Counted from the stretch's first letter, positions 33,254 to 45,302 are shown. The stretch: 64,000 nt of DNA from Trichosporon coremiiforme (GCA_039545355.1 BCJJ01000015.1:620001-684000); one strand, 5' to 3'. Made by a program: numbers and translations. The notes: generated from the letters alone by a model not told the origin.

Positions 33254-34534
33254 ACTGCTAACTGTTGAAAGGAGTGGTTAGGATTACTGGGACGGTTAAC
33301 AGGACTGGTCGGTGGGATATTTGGTTGGGTGGAAAGGGGAGCGATGTGGAGAATGATGGATAGGCGAATTGGTGCAGGTAGCGCGTTGGACGTGTCTGAA
33401 TGGAGGTCCGAGTGGGCGGAAGAGTGCGGGAGCGGGGTGGGGAATGAAATGGATCGAAGGAGGCCGTCCGGCGGATAGGGAGGGTTGGCGAAGGGCGATG
33501 GGGGTTGTTGGTAGGTAGGGGCGGTGAGAGGACGCGTGGAAGGGGTTTTCAACGGCGAAGCGGTCGGGTGTCGGCGATGTGCAACTCACGATTAAAGATG
33601 ATGTGGACGAACCTGGAAAGAGAGATACTTTTGTCCGCTGACAGTCGTACTCTTTTGAGAGAGACGGAGTGATGAGAGAGAACAAAAGTGGATGGGAGTG
33701 CAGCAAGAGTCAGAAGACGAAAGCAGAGATGGCCCAGGTGCAGGCGGTAGGATGTTGGGCCAGGAGCCAGGAGACAGGACGCAGCGGTGTGTTGACTGGC
33801 CGACTGCCTGAGCCCGAGCCTGAGCCTGAGCCTGGCAGGGCGGGCTGGGTTGGCTGGCCCCCGTCCGCTGCCTGGCTGGGTTGAGTGCTGAGTGTACGCT
33901 GGGTGCTGGGCATGGGCGTACGGGCGTACGGTCGTACGGGCGTGTCTGAGTGCTGGAGGACTTGGGCCGCAACGCGCAACCTGACTGGACGCGCCGCCCT
34001 GGCTCGCTGGCTGGAGCCTGAGCCTTGGTGAGCCTGAGCGCGTCCGCCCGCTCTAGCTTCGCAACGCGTTTCTCAAAGTCCACCCAGCACTCTGTGGCCT
34101 GGGACCTAGCCCCAGGGACCAACCACTCACTCCCTTCCTCCCTTGCATCCTTTGCCTCCTTGGCCATTCGCCTTCCCCACGCTCGCCGCGCTCACAGCAC
34201 GCTCGATGCATGCCCTCACACGGAACCAAATAAACGCGGCTGTCAACAATCAACAACACTCACAACGCCCACCATACACCATACGCACCCGGCCTTAGCC
34301 GTATCCCCGTATGTGGCTGTCCCCTGCGCTGGGACTCTCGTCCTCTCAGGTACAATCAAAACAATCGGGTCAAGCATCCATGTACGCGTCGTCTATCTGC
34401 CTCTACGTCTAGACTAGGCACGGCACTGACCACCGGGGTCACCGAGCGCAACGCGCTCAAACAGCCCATCTGGCACGCTGGCACCTCACATGCGTGCCTA
34501 AGCCCTGCCATCTCACACTGGCGCACGCAGCCTA
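33254..34534. other. TUB1 promoter and leader; lipase 3' flank
   Basis: On the minus strand, CTTTCCAG / GTTCGTCCACATCATC... / GTGAGT around 33577-33600 looks like a small non-coding 5' UTR exon of TUB1. The leader intron would end at CAACAG about 12 bases before the ATG. Around 33805-33840, GAGCCT units are repeated. No other gene seen. Confidence 0.45.
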
Positions 34535-36548
34535 CTACTCCTGCTTGGTGGTGTCGTCGCCATCGCAGTGAGCAATCAACCAACTGCGCCAGTCCTTCAG
34601 CACACGCTGCCGCTTCTCGTCGTCCGCAGCATCAATTCCCACCTTGCACATCACTGGAGCCCCGTCAGCGTCTTCTCTCGCAGTAACCCACGTCCCCCCA
34701 CTCACCGTGCTCATACCCGTCGTACAGCTTGAACGACTTGTCTGCGTTGGGCAGGCGATGGAACAGGCGTTCCGTGGCGCCGGGCGACGTTGCACGGTCC
34801 GCCGAGCCGTGGACAAGCCTGATAGCTGGTGGGTGAGATCAGCATCGAAATCTTCGATTCCACCGTAACGCGTGACGGTTAGACAGCCGCGCTGCCGGGC
34901 GGCAGCGGCGGAGGCAGCGCGACGGTGGTCCGCGCGCCGCTTAAACCGCTCGAAAAGCGCTTTCTTGCGCCATGCAACGATAAGCACCAGGTCCGCAGAG
35001 ATCCACATGGTGAATGGTGCAGGCTGCCCTGCAGCCCGAGTACTGCAGATACGTCACTCGCGCCCGGGGAAGACACTGATCCTGAACTTACGGACATCGA
35101 TCTTCTCAGCATCCTTGTCCAGCTCCTCCATGCCCTCCAGCAGCGAGAGGCCGGTACCGACACGGAGAAGACCGTGGTAGCAGAGGGCTGTTGTCAGTTG
35201 CAGAGCAATTCCTGTTTAACTCACGATCGGAGAAGAAGTCGGCCTCCACTCGCGGGTCGTCGGAAACGTTGCCTCGGACGGCCTTAGCGAGCGGTAGGGA
35301 GCCCGCAAAGTATTTGATTCCCTTTGCAATGTACTCAATCAGAGCGCTAGGTCGCGATTCCGGAGACACGTCGACCATGGGGCAGAGCACGAACGCGCCG
35401 GCAATGTTAGGACGCGGCGCACCCTCATGGGTATCAGCGATCGCACCCTCTGAAGAGGTCGGCGGGTACTTCAGGACATAATACAGGCTGCTGTTAGCTT
35501 GGAAGGTCCGTCCGGATTTGTCACATACACAGTCCAGGCGCCCATGGACCTGCAGAGTCAGCTGTTGTATTTTCAAAGTTGTGGTTGCACTCACGCTCCG
35601 CTGAGGAACACTTGGCGCTGGTGGCGGCCACTGGAGATGTCCCAGTGCGCGACGTCGCTGAGCACCGCGTGAACGGCGGCGGGGAGAAGATTGAGAGAGG
35701 GAAGGTAAGAGTTGATACCGGTGGAGCGTCCGTACTGCTCGTCAGCCAAGAACCCCTCCAAGAGCGAAGATTGAACTGCTCATGGACCCACCGAGGGAAG
35801 ATCAGGGATGATGACACGGAAGCCAGCCTTGAGGAAGTGGAGGACATGCGGAGCATACCTCAGTCCGTAGTCACTAAGGCCTGTCGGTCAGTTGCCAGCC
35901 GCGTAGCAGAACTCACCATGGACAAGAAGCAAGTCGCGGTTGAGCCCCTTGCCGCCTTCCTCCCAGCCTCCTTGCGGCTCCTTGTCGAGCTTCCAGACAG
36001 AGTAGAAGATCCAGCGACCACCGCGCTTGACGCCCGATTCAAGCTCCTCGGGGTTCAGCTGCACCTCCTCGGAGCCGATGATCTCGCACGAGTCGTAGGC
36101 TTCCTCCAACGTGTTGAACTGCTTGTAAGGCTTGAGGAAGACTCTGCGCCAAACATGCTTGACATCAGGGTTGTTGATGAGCTCGAGGTGGGGCGGGTGG
36201 TGGGGAAGGAGGTAGCGTCCGCAAGCTGCATGCGTCAGCACACTCCGCAACTTCCATGTGTGAGATGTTCGGCATGTGTGGGGTAGCAGAGGGTGATTGG
36301 GTGACACGTGTTGGTCCGCTGCATGCGACTGCGACGGAGCGATGGAGCGACGGAGTGACGTCTGCTCGTGCGCTAGCTCCGATGACCTGACGTGAGAGCG
36401 GAGCTAGCTCACTTACTCGGGTCGGGGCTGGTATAGAGCCCAGCAGCCACGAGATACGGCTCGACGACCTCCCTGTGTACGATCAGCTATGCTCTTGTTT
36501 GGGATGTCGCTGCAGGCAAACGTACCAGAGAGGGTTTCCGAGCGGCAT
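34535..36548 (-). CDS. Monoglyceride-lipase-like serine hydrolase (alpha/beta fold)
   Basis: Ten exons: 36548..36526, 36472..36417, 36225..35917, 35880..35792, 35734..35595, 35549..35529, 35487..35225, 35187..35092, 34825..34706 and 34653..34535. They close in frame at 411 residues. The catalytic set is complete. The oxyanion HG is at 129-130 (LLLVHGLSDYG). The nucleophile Ser207 is in GASMG, a codon group split by an intron. Asp342 lies in HGSADR and His372 in GYEHV. Size, motif spacing and the RLVHGSADRATSP block match Yju3/monoglyceride-lipase-type enzymes that release glycerol and fatty acid from monoacylglycerol. The N-terminal ~110 residues are longer than in Yju3. The intron before exon 9 (266 nt) is much longer than the others and carries an open minus-strand frame. 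Substrate unproven. Confidence 0.9.
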
Positions 36549-37817
36549 GATAAGAAGATAAGGAGCGTATAAGGTTAGAGGGTCAAAGGTCGGAAGGAAG
36601 AGGATGGGAGCAAGAAGGCTAAGGTGAACCGGTACCCGGTCTCGAAAACAAATGTCAGCTGCGGTGGGGCCTGAAACGTGAATAGGAAGGAATAGATTAG
36701 TCCGGTGCGCGCGTGTGCCCAGCCAAGCCACGGTTAGCGGCCCGGCGGCGGCCAGCTACGTCACCTTGGCCCACCGTGTCACCGCCAGCCTGGCCTGCTG
36801 CCTGCGGCCTGCGGTCTAGGGAGTGCCTGGCTGGCCTGGCTGGCCGGGCTGCATCTGGGTGGCCAAGTCGACGCCGCCACTGACGAGCGGCCCTGATATC
36901 GTTGGCAACCTGACCAGACGTGCCAGCGGTGGAAAGGGAAGATACGCAGTGAGAGCCGTGCCGCCAATCGCATTTCGCGCCTGTCGCCGTCCGTCCGAGG
37001 TCACGGTCACAATCTGTTGGATGCCGATGTCCTGCCCTCACTATGCGGTCATACTTTCTGTAATCGATCGTCCACATACCATCGCCATCCCTCTGCATCT
37101 CCATCTGCGCATTCATTCATTCAGCCCTCAGCACACTCATCTCCACAACGTATTCCGCCTCACTCACACTCGCCTCTCACGCCCCATTGTCTCTCCACAT
37201 TACCTTTCTCTGCCGTTATCTGCTTCATATTTCACTGCATACTGCAAAAGGAACACTTTCGCTCTGTCTCACAATCGATTCGAATCGTCTCCGTGAGGTG
37301 AGTATCGCTTCGCCTCTCAGTTACGCAATACACCTCGCTTCCAGCGGCAACGCGATTTCGATTTTCGGCATGTAGGGCCGGCCGCCTGCCCATCCTCCCA
37401 CTATCCCACTATACCTGGGCAGATTCCGACCGGCGATCGACCGAGCATCTCAGCAGCCTCTGTGTGCGTGTCTGCGCTGGCTCGCTACAGATGCACAGTA
37501 GTCGTCATCCGAGGACGGCTTGGCACTGGTAGCCATTCCACTAGTCACCACGCTGTCTCCTGTCTTCGCTTCATGAACGCCTTGGCTGGTGCCGCCTCTG
37601 GATCTTCCAGACTCGGAAATCATTAGCGATGGCGGGAAGCGTTTGAGTCGTCGCCACAAAATCTCAAAAAGTCGATCTCGGTCACACGCCGATGTGGAGA
37701 GATCTCCCGCTAACCGCGTCCAGGCTCTGCTCACAGCGTCATTTCGACCTGCATTCCCATCTTTCAAAGACATTTCTCATCACACGCTGAGAATCGAGAC
37801 AGTCCACCGTCCTCACG
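36549..37817. other. Divergent promoter region between lipase and trehalase
   Basis: No gene seen. Pyrimidine-rich sequence at 37090-37260 and an ATG-less frame near 37590-37850 precede the trehalase start. The latter contains basic runs (KRLSRRHK) and might be an extra N-terminal exon, but it has no in-frame ATG. Confidence 0.4.
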
Positions 37818-40611
37818 ATGGCGGCCCCGACAGCCGAGCACTTCCGCGCTCCTGTGAGCAGCCTCCGTTAAGTTGCAGCTGATAAGCAAAGCTTCCCCAC
37901 CCCAGGGGTGTTGTCTACATCGACTCGGAGATTCCTATGCCCACCGGGCGCGGTGATGGAGACACTCCTCCGGCCAGAGCGGTTAACGCCGAAGCTGCAG
38001 AGTACTATGGTGGCCAGCCTGTGCACAGCCGTGCCCGCACGCTCAGCAGTGTAGGTACTTCCGGCATGGCACAGCAATGCTGACCGGCAGGTCGTGCTCA
38101 GGTCTTCGAAGCCTCTGACTATGGACGGCGAGGTCATTCCCCGCAGCCGTCGTCTCTCGCACGGTAGGTGCGACAGGCTCGGACGATCCGCTGACTGTGA
38201 CAGACGAAGTCGGCTCCACTCCCCGCCGGTTCCTTGTCGATGTGGAGGAGACTATGCGTATCGTGCTGGCTCAGGAGGATACCGACAACAAGTGAGCTCA
38301 GGGCGTGTGGACCTAAGCTGACCGGCAGCTGCCAGATTTCCATCTTCGACTCGGGCCCCAAAGTCATTTCACTCGGAACTGCTAGTTCCAATGCCTATCG
38401 GAAGTGGGATGTTCGCGTGAGTGGTTTCAGTGCTGCCTTGGGCTGCGTGCTGATGTCAAGGGTAACTACATGCTCTCCAACCTCCTGCAGGAGCTGGCGC
38501 TCGCGCGCGACTATGGCCGCCGTTTCATCGTTCTTGACGAGGCGCGACTTGCGGAAAATCCGCTCGACCGCTTGCTCCGCATGATCAAGCACTCGTACTG
38601 GAACACTCTCACTCGTCGAATGGATGCCCAGGGCATCGAAATTGCCTGCAACGACCCCAAGAACCGCTCTCGTCACAACACGGCTCGTCTCTACGTCCCG
38701 TACGGTGAGACTGACATGCTCGAGTACTACGAGCAGATTGCCAAGGAGCGACCCCACCTCAAGCTGAAGGTCATTCAGTTGCCTAAGGAGTGCGATGACC
38801 CCGAGTACGTCAAGTCGCTCAACGAGAAGCCGGGAATTCTGGCTCTCGCGATGCAGAAGGGGACCGACGGCAAGCTGGAGGCTCTGCCATTCGCCGTCCC
38901 GGGAGCTCGCTTCAACGAAATGTACAACTGGGACAGTGTAAGTTGACAGGTCAATCGTCTGAACTGACTTCCAGTACTTCATGGCGCTCGCTCTGTTGGT
39001 TGATGGACGGTTGGACCTCGCGAAGTCTATCGTCGACCACTACGCATTCCAGATCAAGCACTACAACAAGGTTCTCAACGGCAATCGTACCTACTACCTC
39101 TGTCGATCACAGCCCTGCTTCGTGACTGACCTGGCGCTGCAAGTGTTCAACCAGCTGGACCGCACCAAACCGGAGGAGAACAAGGAGTGGCTGCGGGGAG
39201 CCATCAGCGCGGCGATTAAGGAGTACCACCGCTACTGGATGCAGGAGCCATCGCTGGACGTTGAGACAGGACTGTCTCGCTACCGCCCCAAGGGATCTGG
39301 TATTCCCCCAGAGACGGAGGCCACACACTTCACGCACATTCTCGAGCCGTACGCGGCTAAGCACCGAATTTCGATCAACGATTTCATCGAGCACTACAAC
39401 GACGGCACGCTGAAGGAGCCGGAGCTTGACGAGTACTTCCAGCACGACCGCGGAGTGCGCGAGTCGGGCCACGACACCTCCTACCGCCTGGAGAAGAAGT
39501 GCGCGGATCTTGCGACTGTCGACCTCAACTCGTTGCTGTACAAGTACGAGATCGACATTGCGTCTGCGATCGAGTGCGTGTTCGGCGACGAGTTCGTGCT
39601 CGAGGAGGAGTTTGAGCTCTCGCCGTGGCCCATCACGCATGAGAACTTTGAGGCGGGCGCGCCTCGCGTCAAGTCGACCGACAAGCCGATGAAGAGCGCC
39701 GAGTGGTTCGAGCGTGCCCGAGCCCGCAAGGAGCGCATGGACGAGTACCTCTGGAACGAGGGCCGCGGCATGTACTTTGACTACAACACGAAGAAGGAGC
39801 GCCAGACCAACTACGAGTGTGCCACGACGCTGTGGCCACTGTGGGCGGGTTGCGCCAGCGAGGACCAGGCGCTCAAGCTTGCGTAAGTGCTAACTTTGTC
39901 TCATCGATTCAGCTGACATCAGTCACCAAGGTCTCCCGAAGATTGAAGTCGCGGGTGGTATCGTCGGTGGAACGGAGGAATCGCGTGGTCCGATCTCGCT
40001 CGACAGGCCCAACCGGTGAGTGCCGACTTAACGCGATACAGCTGACATCCAGTCAGTGGGACTTCCCGTACCTATGGGCTCCGCACCAGATCATGGCGTG
40101 GGTCGGTTTCGAGCGCTACGGCTTCATGACGGAGGCGTCGCGCCTGGCGTACAGGTGGCTGTATATGGTCGTCCTGACGTACTGCGAGAAGGGTGGAGTC
40201 GTCGTGGAGAAGTACGATGGTGTCGGTCTCTCACACCTCGTCGATGCCGAGTAGTAAGTCTAGTCCTCCCAGCTCCCGCGTTCTGTCCATCTTGAGCTAA
40301 CAATCAGCGGTAACCAGGGCGTCGGGTTCAAGTACCTCTCCCGCGAGGGCTTCGGGTGGACGAACTCGAGTGTGTCGATCGGTGTCCAGTTCCTGACGAC
40401 GGGCATGCGCCGCGCCGTGTCCAACCTGACCTCGCCGTGGGAGTACTTCGACCTGCCAGTCCCGGACGAGCCGGCGATCCGCTCCCGCGAAGACAGGGCG
40501 AAGTACGAAGCCGACGCAGCGCTCAACAGGGAGCGCCCCCGCCGCGCCTCGGGCGTCTTCACCACGACGTTCGAGCAGGCCGTCCAGGACCTGAAGAGTA
40601 TGAAGATGTGA
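37818..40611 (+). CDS. NTH1: Neutral trehalase (GH37)
   Basis: Exons: 37818..37853, 37892..38050, 38091..38163, 38204..38291, 38329..38416, 38461..38937, 38975..39882, 39923..40015, 40053..40253 and 40308..40611 (808 residues; introns 37-54 nt). The cytosolic enzyme splits trehalose into two glucose. Regulatory parts are present: a PKA-type site RRLSHDE (Ser88) and the calcium-binding loop DTDNNCQISIFD (115-126), the combination that makes fungal neutral trehalases cAMP- and 14-3-3-responsive. Catalytic signatures are PGARFNEMYNWDSYF (~295) and QWDFPYLWAPHQ (642-653). The usual sequences are PGGRF and QWD-P-GWAP, so a Gly is replaced by Ala and by Leu. The first splice uses an AAG acceptor and is the weakest part of the model. 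A second AAG acceptor at 38460, also after CTGAT, supports the usage. Confidence 0.93.
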
Positions 40612-43553
40612 GCGCCGCGAGTGGAGCGAGCGCATCCCGCGCCGACAAGCGGTGCCAGCCCATCTGTCGGTGCGCACCGTCACCTTCAAAACCAAACAGC
40701 GAAATACCGGAACGCAGCGTATCGCGCGCCTAGCCGAGATGGTCGAAGCAAATCGTGTAGTCATTGTAATTCGCAAACAACAATTAGAAATGTCAGACGC
40801 ATTGGAATAGCTCTTCAGGTGCCTATTGAGAGCGCATGTTATCAGTTTGCAGACCCAATATTGACTCGTGATTAATGCTGGGCTGTGTGATATTATTCTG
40901 ACCGAAGAGGGATGAGGGGCGGAGCGGAGTAGGCTTGGACAGACGTAGACCAAACGCTATCGGTACTCGTGTCCGAACCGAGTTGTCGTGAGCGGATTGA
41001 GGGGAGGCCGAGCGGCACGCAGATCTTCCATCTGTCGTCGAGCGGTATGCGCGGGATGGGCCCATGGACGAGTATGGTTCGCAACGCTCAGTTTCGTTGC
41101 CGTAACTCTCCGCCGGTCGTCGTCAGTCATCCGACAGCCGTCGGTCAGTCATCCGCTCCCAGAATCAGTCATCCGCTCCCGGAATCATGTGCCGATCGAC
41201 AGCTGGCCGACGTGGAGTTCAGAGGGGGTTCCGATGTTGTCGTCAGTCTGCATCAGCCGACCGTCAGTCGTCTGTCAGTCATCCGCTCCAAAAGTTATCG
41301 GCTGACAAAACAATCTTCCAACGTGGTGTCCACAGAGGTCCCAATGTCGTCCCCATTCGTCCATTCCTAAAGTCAGCGAACGACTGAGAGTCGGCCAACG
41401 TCGGCCAACGTGGTGCCCAGAGGACCTCATGGTTGTCATTCGCCGCTCGCCAGCCCCCTGCAGCCGACGATGCTGTTGCATTCAAACCAGCAATTGTGAC
41501 ATGCGAGATTAATACAGAACATCCTGCTAGCCCTCAACAAGCAAGTCAGCAAGTTACCATGTGCTCAGCAATCGGTATCGTCAGCCACAAAGCTATGAAA
41601 ATGTGGGCAAGCTTGCTATTCAGATCTGTCATATTTGTCGTTGGCGGGTGCGAGATCACGCCTCCTGCAATGAACAAGCACCGATAATAGTTCCTAATCA
41701 ATACGTCGACCAACTCAGCAAGGGTTGGTAGGGCTGGCTGGTGTTGTATCCTGTAGAGTCCTGCAGGTTATCAGGATGCAAGCGCCAACGATCCGAAACC
41801 GTCACGCGCACGGGTACTGGCGTACGACGATCTCGTTCCTTTCGTTCAGGCAGCGGCAGGGAGATCTGTGTGTCTCAGACTCCCGCAAGTTGAGCCCTGC
41901 AGCACTGCAGAATCGGGTGCTGCAAAATCTAATCTGCAGAATGAAGGGCTGAAACAAGCGTCTGCTGACACCGGAATAGGAGAGTACGACGACGACCCCG
42001 ATTGGGTTCGAACTTGTCACCCCCTCGTACCGGTCTCCCGGAGTGGGCGGCAGGTTGTCGAGAGGCGGCAGCGTGGCAGGTTGCCGCTCGCTGCGACAGG
42101 CTGCGGCCGTCACCATAGTCAACAGAGCAGCATTGCTGATCGCCGAGTAACGGAGTCGTACGTAGGCTGTGGCAGCGAAGTCGTCACGGAAGCAGGTGAC
42201 CACCACGCAGCGTCGCACTCCTTGTCGTACAGCCAGTCGTGTTCCTGTCGTGTTCGTGTCGTAGTCGCGTCACATTCGCATTCGTATAACAACACCACCA
42301 CCGTGTGGAAACACACCCACCCATGCAGCCAGCTTAGGTGAAGCGGAGTACTAAGCGAAGTCGTGTTGTTCTCTCCAAACAATCGATCGTCTTTGATCGT
42401 CCATTAATATTATTACTCGCTTTCCATGACCACCACCCACTGACTTGGGTATAGGGTCACAAAACATGCTTGTGGTGGAAACCCATCTCGATGTCGGAAA
42501 TCGAACAGGAGGCACCACATGACCAGGCGTTCGACGGGCACAGTGTCCATCAGCATCTCCGCTGACTGTTAATGAAAGCTGCAGTCCCATCGTCGGAGAA
42601 TAAGCAAGCAGCGCTTCGGGCATCGCGAAACTCCAGCTGAAACATGTTGTAAATCCGACGTTCTTCTCGACTACATGCACTCAATACTTCGCCTACTGTG
42701 ATCGTGCTGCGCGCCTGCTGCGTTGATGCTATGTTGCCCAGCTCGCAAGCACTCTCGTGACCTCGAGCGTTGCCAGCAGGACCTGCAGGATGATTTATGC
42801 GTAATCGTCCCTATGCTGCAGTCACCGTCGTCCGGAAGATTCTCGGAGACATTACGACCCCGTGTTCTCGTATGCGTGTATGCCGCGTGTGCTGCGTGTC
42901 CTGCGTGTTCTGACCGCTGCCCGCGGTCGTAAGTTGTACGTTGACGAGGATCCAGAAGACGGAAGGTGTGCAGAGGGAGGCAAGAGCAAGGGTCGTGGCG
43001 AAAGGGACTCGGCGCCGACCCTGGGCTAACAACTCGGCGTCCTACCAGATACCTTGCAAGGACACGAGGAAAGGATCACACGGGTACTCACTCTTTTCTT
43101 CGAAAAATTCCTTACACCCCACAAGCGAGCGGCCGCGAACGGACAGCCGCGCTAGCGGCTCGATCAGTGTCAGTGCGAGCGCCGAGGCGCAGCAGATAAG
43201 CACATGTGGTACATTGCTCCGCCGCTGGCCGGCGGTCCCGTCTGGAGTCTCGGCGAATAGAATACAAACCCGATCAAAGCTATCCACAATTCATTAGGGC
43301 CCGAAACGGCAGGCAAGCTTACGAATGTCTAAATATATTCAATACTCGGCGTGGGGAAGAACTACAGGCTAAGAGGCAATGTGTGGAAACAGATTAGGTG
43401 GTGAGAGACAAGCAGAAAGAAGCAACGTCATTGTTGAGTTCGGCGTGTGCAGGAAGTGTGTGGGCCGCGAGGAACGCCGCGCAAGAGGGTGTGGCGTGAT
43501 GGGTCGCGGATGCCGAGGGAGGCAACGGCATCGGGGAGTCACCCTAGCGGAGT
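40612..43553. other. Gene-poor region with a degenerate minisatellite
   Basis: About 2.9 kb with no convincing gene on either strand. The longest frames (about 85-157 codons) lack motifs, splice support and protein-like composition. The region holds the repeat listed at 41119-41430. The trehalase 3' UTR covers the left end, and the AT-rich stretch near 43280-43350 abuts the 3' end of the GPI-protein gene. Confidence 0.45.
41119..41430. repeat. Degenerate direct-repeat block (minisatellite-like)
   Basis: Two mixed repeat families. GTCAGTCATCCGCTCC and variants recur about four times at 41123-41290. A longer unit built on CCAACGTGGTG(T)CC-CAGAGG-TCC-ATGTCGTC recurs near 41205, 41318 and 41408. 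Copies differ by many substitutions, so the array is old. Confidence 0.6.
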
Positions 43554-44361
43554 TCACATGGCCACGGCGATCAGCACAGCGACGACGACACCGGCGCCGG
43601 CGGCACTGGCAGACAGCGCGGACGCGGTGCTGTTGCTAGCGGCGGGCGAGGTCTGGGGCAGGTTCTCGGCAGGGGACCGAGTAGCGTTGCCTTCGGGGGT
43701 CGGGCTCGCCTGAGTCTGGTTCTGTTCAGGCTGGGCGTTCTGGGGCTGCTGGACCGGAGAGGGGTTGGTATTGCCCCCGTTCGAGCTGGGGGACGCGTTG
43801 GTCTGATTCTGCCCGTTCTGTCCGCCCATCTGCCCACTTCCAGAGCCGGAACTACCGTCAGCCCTCTCTTGGTCATTGAGCGGCCTCGGTGTGGCCGTCA
43901 GGAGCGGAGCAGTCCCGGGTTGGCGGCACCTTGCGTTACTTACGTCACGTTGACAGCCTCAGAGAGACACTTGTCATCGAACCCGTCCTGGACCATGACC
44001 GGGGACGAGTAAGCCGTGGCGCCGGTCGCGTCGGTGATGCGGATGGTCACGTCGGTCCCCGCGCGCAGGTTCACGATCCACGTGAACGCCGTCCCCTCCT
44101 GAGGCGGGAACTTGGCCAACGGCGCTGCACTTGCCTGACCCGCAGGAATCGCAGAAGGGTAGTACGGCGCCTTGCCGTTGGCCCAGGAAAGCTGCACCGG
44201 CTGGCACTGCACGAGGGATGCCTGGAGTCAGCTACGATTGTTTATGAATGGTGGCTGGCGATAAGGAGACATGGACTCACAGGAGTATTGATGGTGAGCG
44301 CCTGGGCGCGCGCAACGGCGGTCAGCCCAGTGACGACAGAGAACAAGGCGAGCGAGAACAT
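43554..44361 (-). CDS. GPI-anchored secreted Ser/Thr-rich protein
   Basis: Exons 44361..44281, 44221..43944 and 43884..43554 give 229 residues. A clear signal peptide (MFSLALFSVVTGLTAVARAQ) is followed by a small globular domain (~22-120). This has paired cysteines (VQCQPV and DDKCL), an SWANGKAPYYPSAIPAGQ segment and TFTW-like beta pattern of the kind seen in many basidiomycete wall proteins. Then come a Gly/Ser/Asn/Gln/Pro-rich stalk with NAT/NQT glycosylation sites and a C-terminal omega region (ASNSTASALSAS) with a hydrophobic tail (AGAGVVVAVLIAVAM). This is the full pattern of a GPI-anchored cell-wall protein. Function in the wall is unknown. The second intron ends in GAG, an unusual acceptor but the one that keeps frame. 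Confidence 0.8.
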
Positions 44362-45254
44362 GATAGGTATGGATCTGATCAAGAGGAGTGAGCGAGGGCG
44401 TGTGAGTTATCTAAGAAGAGGTGCTGGACGTCATGGTGGCTCTGCAGAGCGATGTCTTTTATGCTGTCATCGCTGTCATCGATGGCGGTGGTGATGAGAG
44501 GGCACTCGCTGTCGAGGACGATAACCGCAGTAGCTGACACCATGCCACACAACTACACACTACGGGCGCGGCTGCAGGGCGTCGAGCACCGCGTGCCGCG
44601 CATCTGGAATAGCCAGAAAGAAGGAGCAGGGCGTCCGGCCGGCTCAGCAGACGGCACAAGACTGTGAGAACAGGCAGTCCGTTTGAACATCGAGTCATGG
44701 CGAGAACAGCCTCAGCCTCATCTTCATCTGTATATACGTCAGCCAAATCCACACAACTCGACACACAACTCGAGGTTCCGCCACACAGTGTGTCACGGAT
44801 GTCCCCCGGAACAGGTTCTCTTATTTCATGACATCACAGTGCATACGCCAGCTCGCATCAAGCTGTTGCCCCAAGGTGCGCTAGACTGAGCGTTTCATTC
44901 CGCAATATTGAAGCGGAAGTAGGTCATCGCACAGGCGGTTGTGGACACCGCATGGTATCGATCGGGTCAGCCGCAGCGTCCATCCCCGTCAGTAGGTCGC
45001 CAGATGACTTCAGACAATTCAGCGGTGTCGAAGCACGAAACGATCGCGCCGCATAGCCGGTCGATCACGAGTTGCTGCTTGTCCCACGGTACAACTTCAG
45101 AAGTGAGGGCCAACGTAGTCGGCGCACGGGGCGCTTAGGCGCGTGGATGTCTCGATCTCGTCAGCGAGACGGCCGCAGCAGGCGCAGCAACCCATCGGGC
45201 GACGACAGAAGCTCTGATCGGCCGATCGCTCGTGACAGCACCCTGTCCCCAGTA

Positions 45255-45302
45255 GTGCTGCGCTAGCTCAGAAGTAATGTGCTGTGCTATCTCAGAAGTA
45301 AT
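45255..45302. repeat. 24-bp tandem duplication
   Basis: GTGCTGCGCTAGCTCAGAAG + TAAT is followed directly by a second copy with two mismatches (GTGCTGTGCTATCTCAGAAG + TAAT). Confidence 0.9.

Noticed and set aside
37589..37882. Basic Ser/Arg-rich frame just before the trehalase start, with an RRHK-like run
   Set aside because: It has no in-frame ATG and would need a different first splice. The ATG at 37818 gives a closed gene model, so this was not included.
42006..42026. GGGTTCGAAC resembling a tRNA B box
   Set aside because: The flanking bases do not pair as a T stem and no A box or acceptor stem is present.
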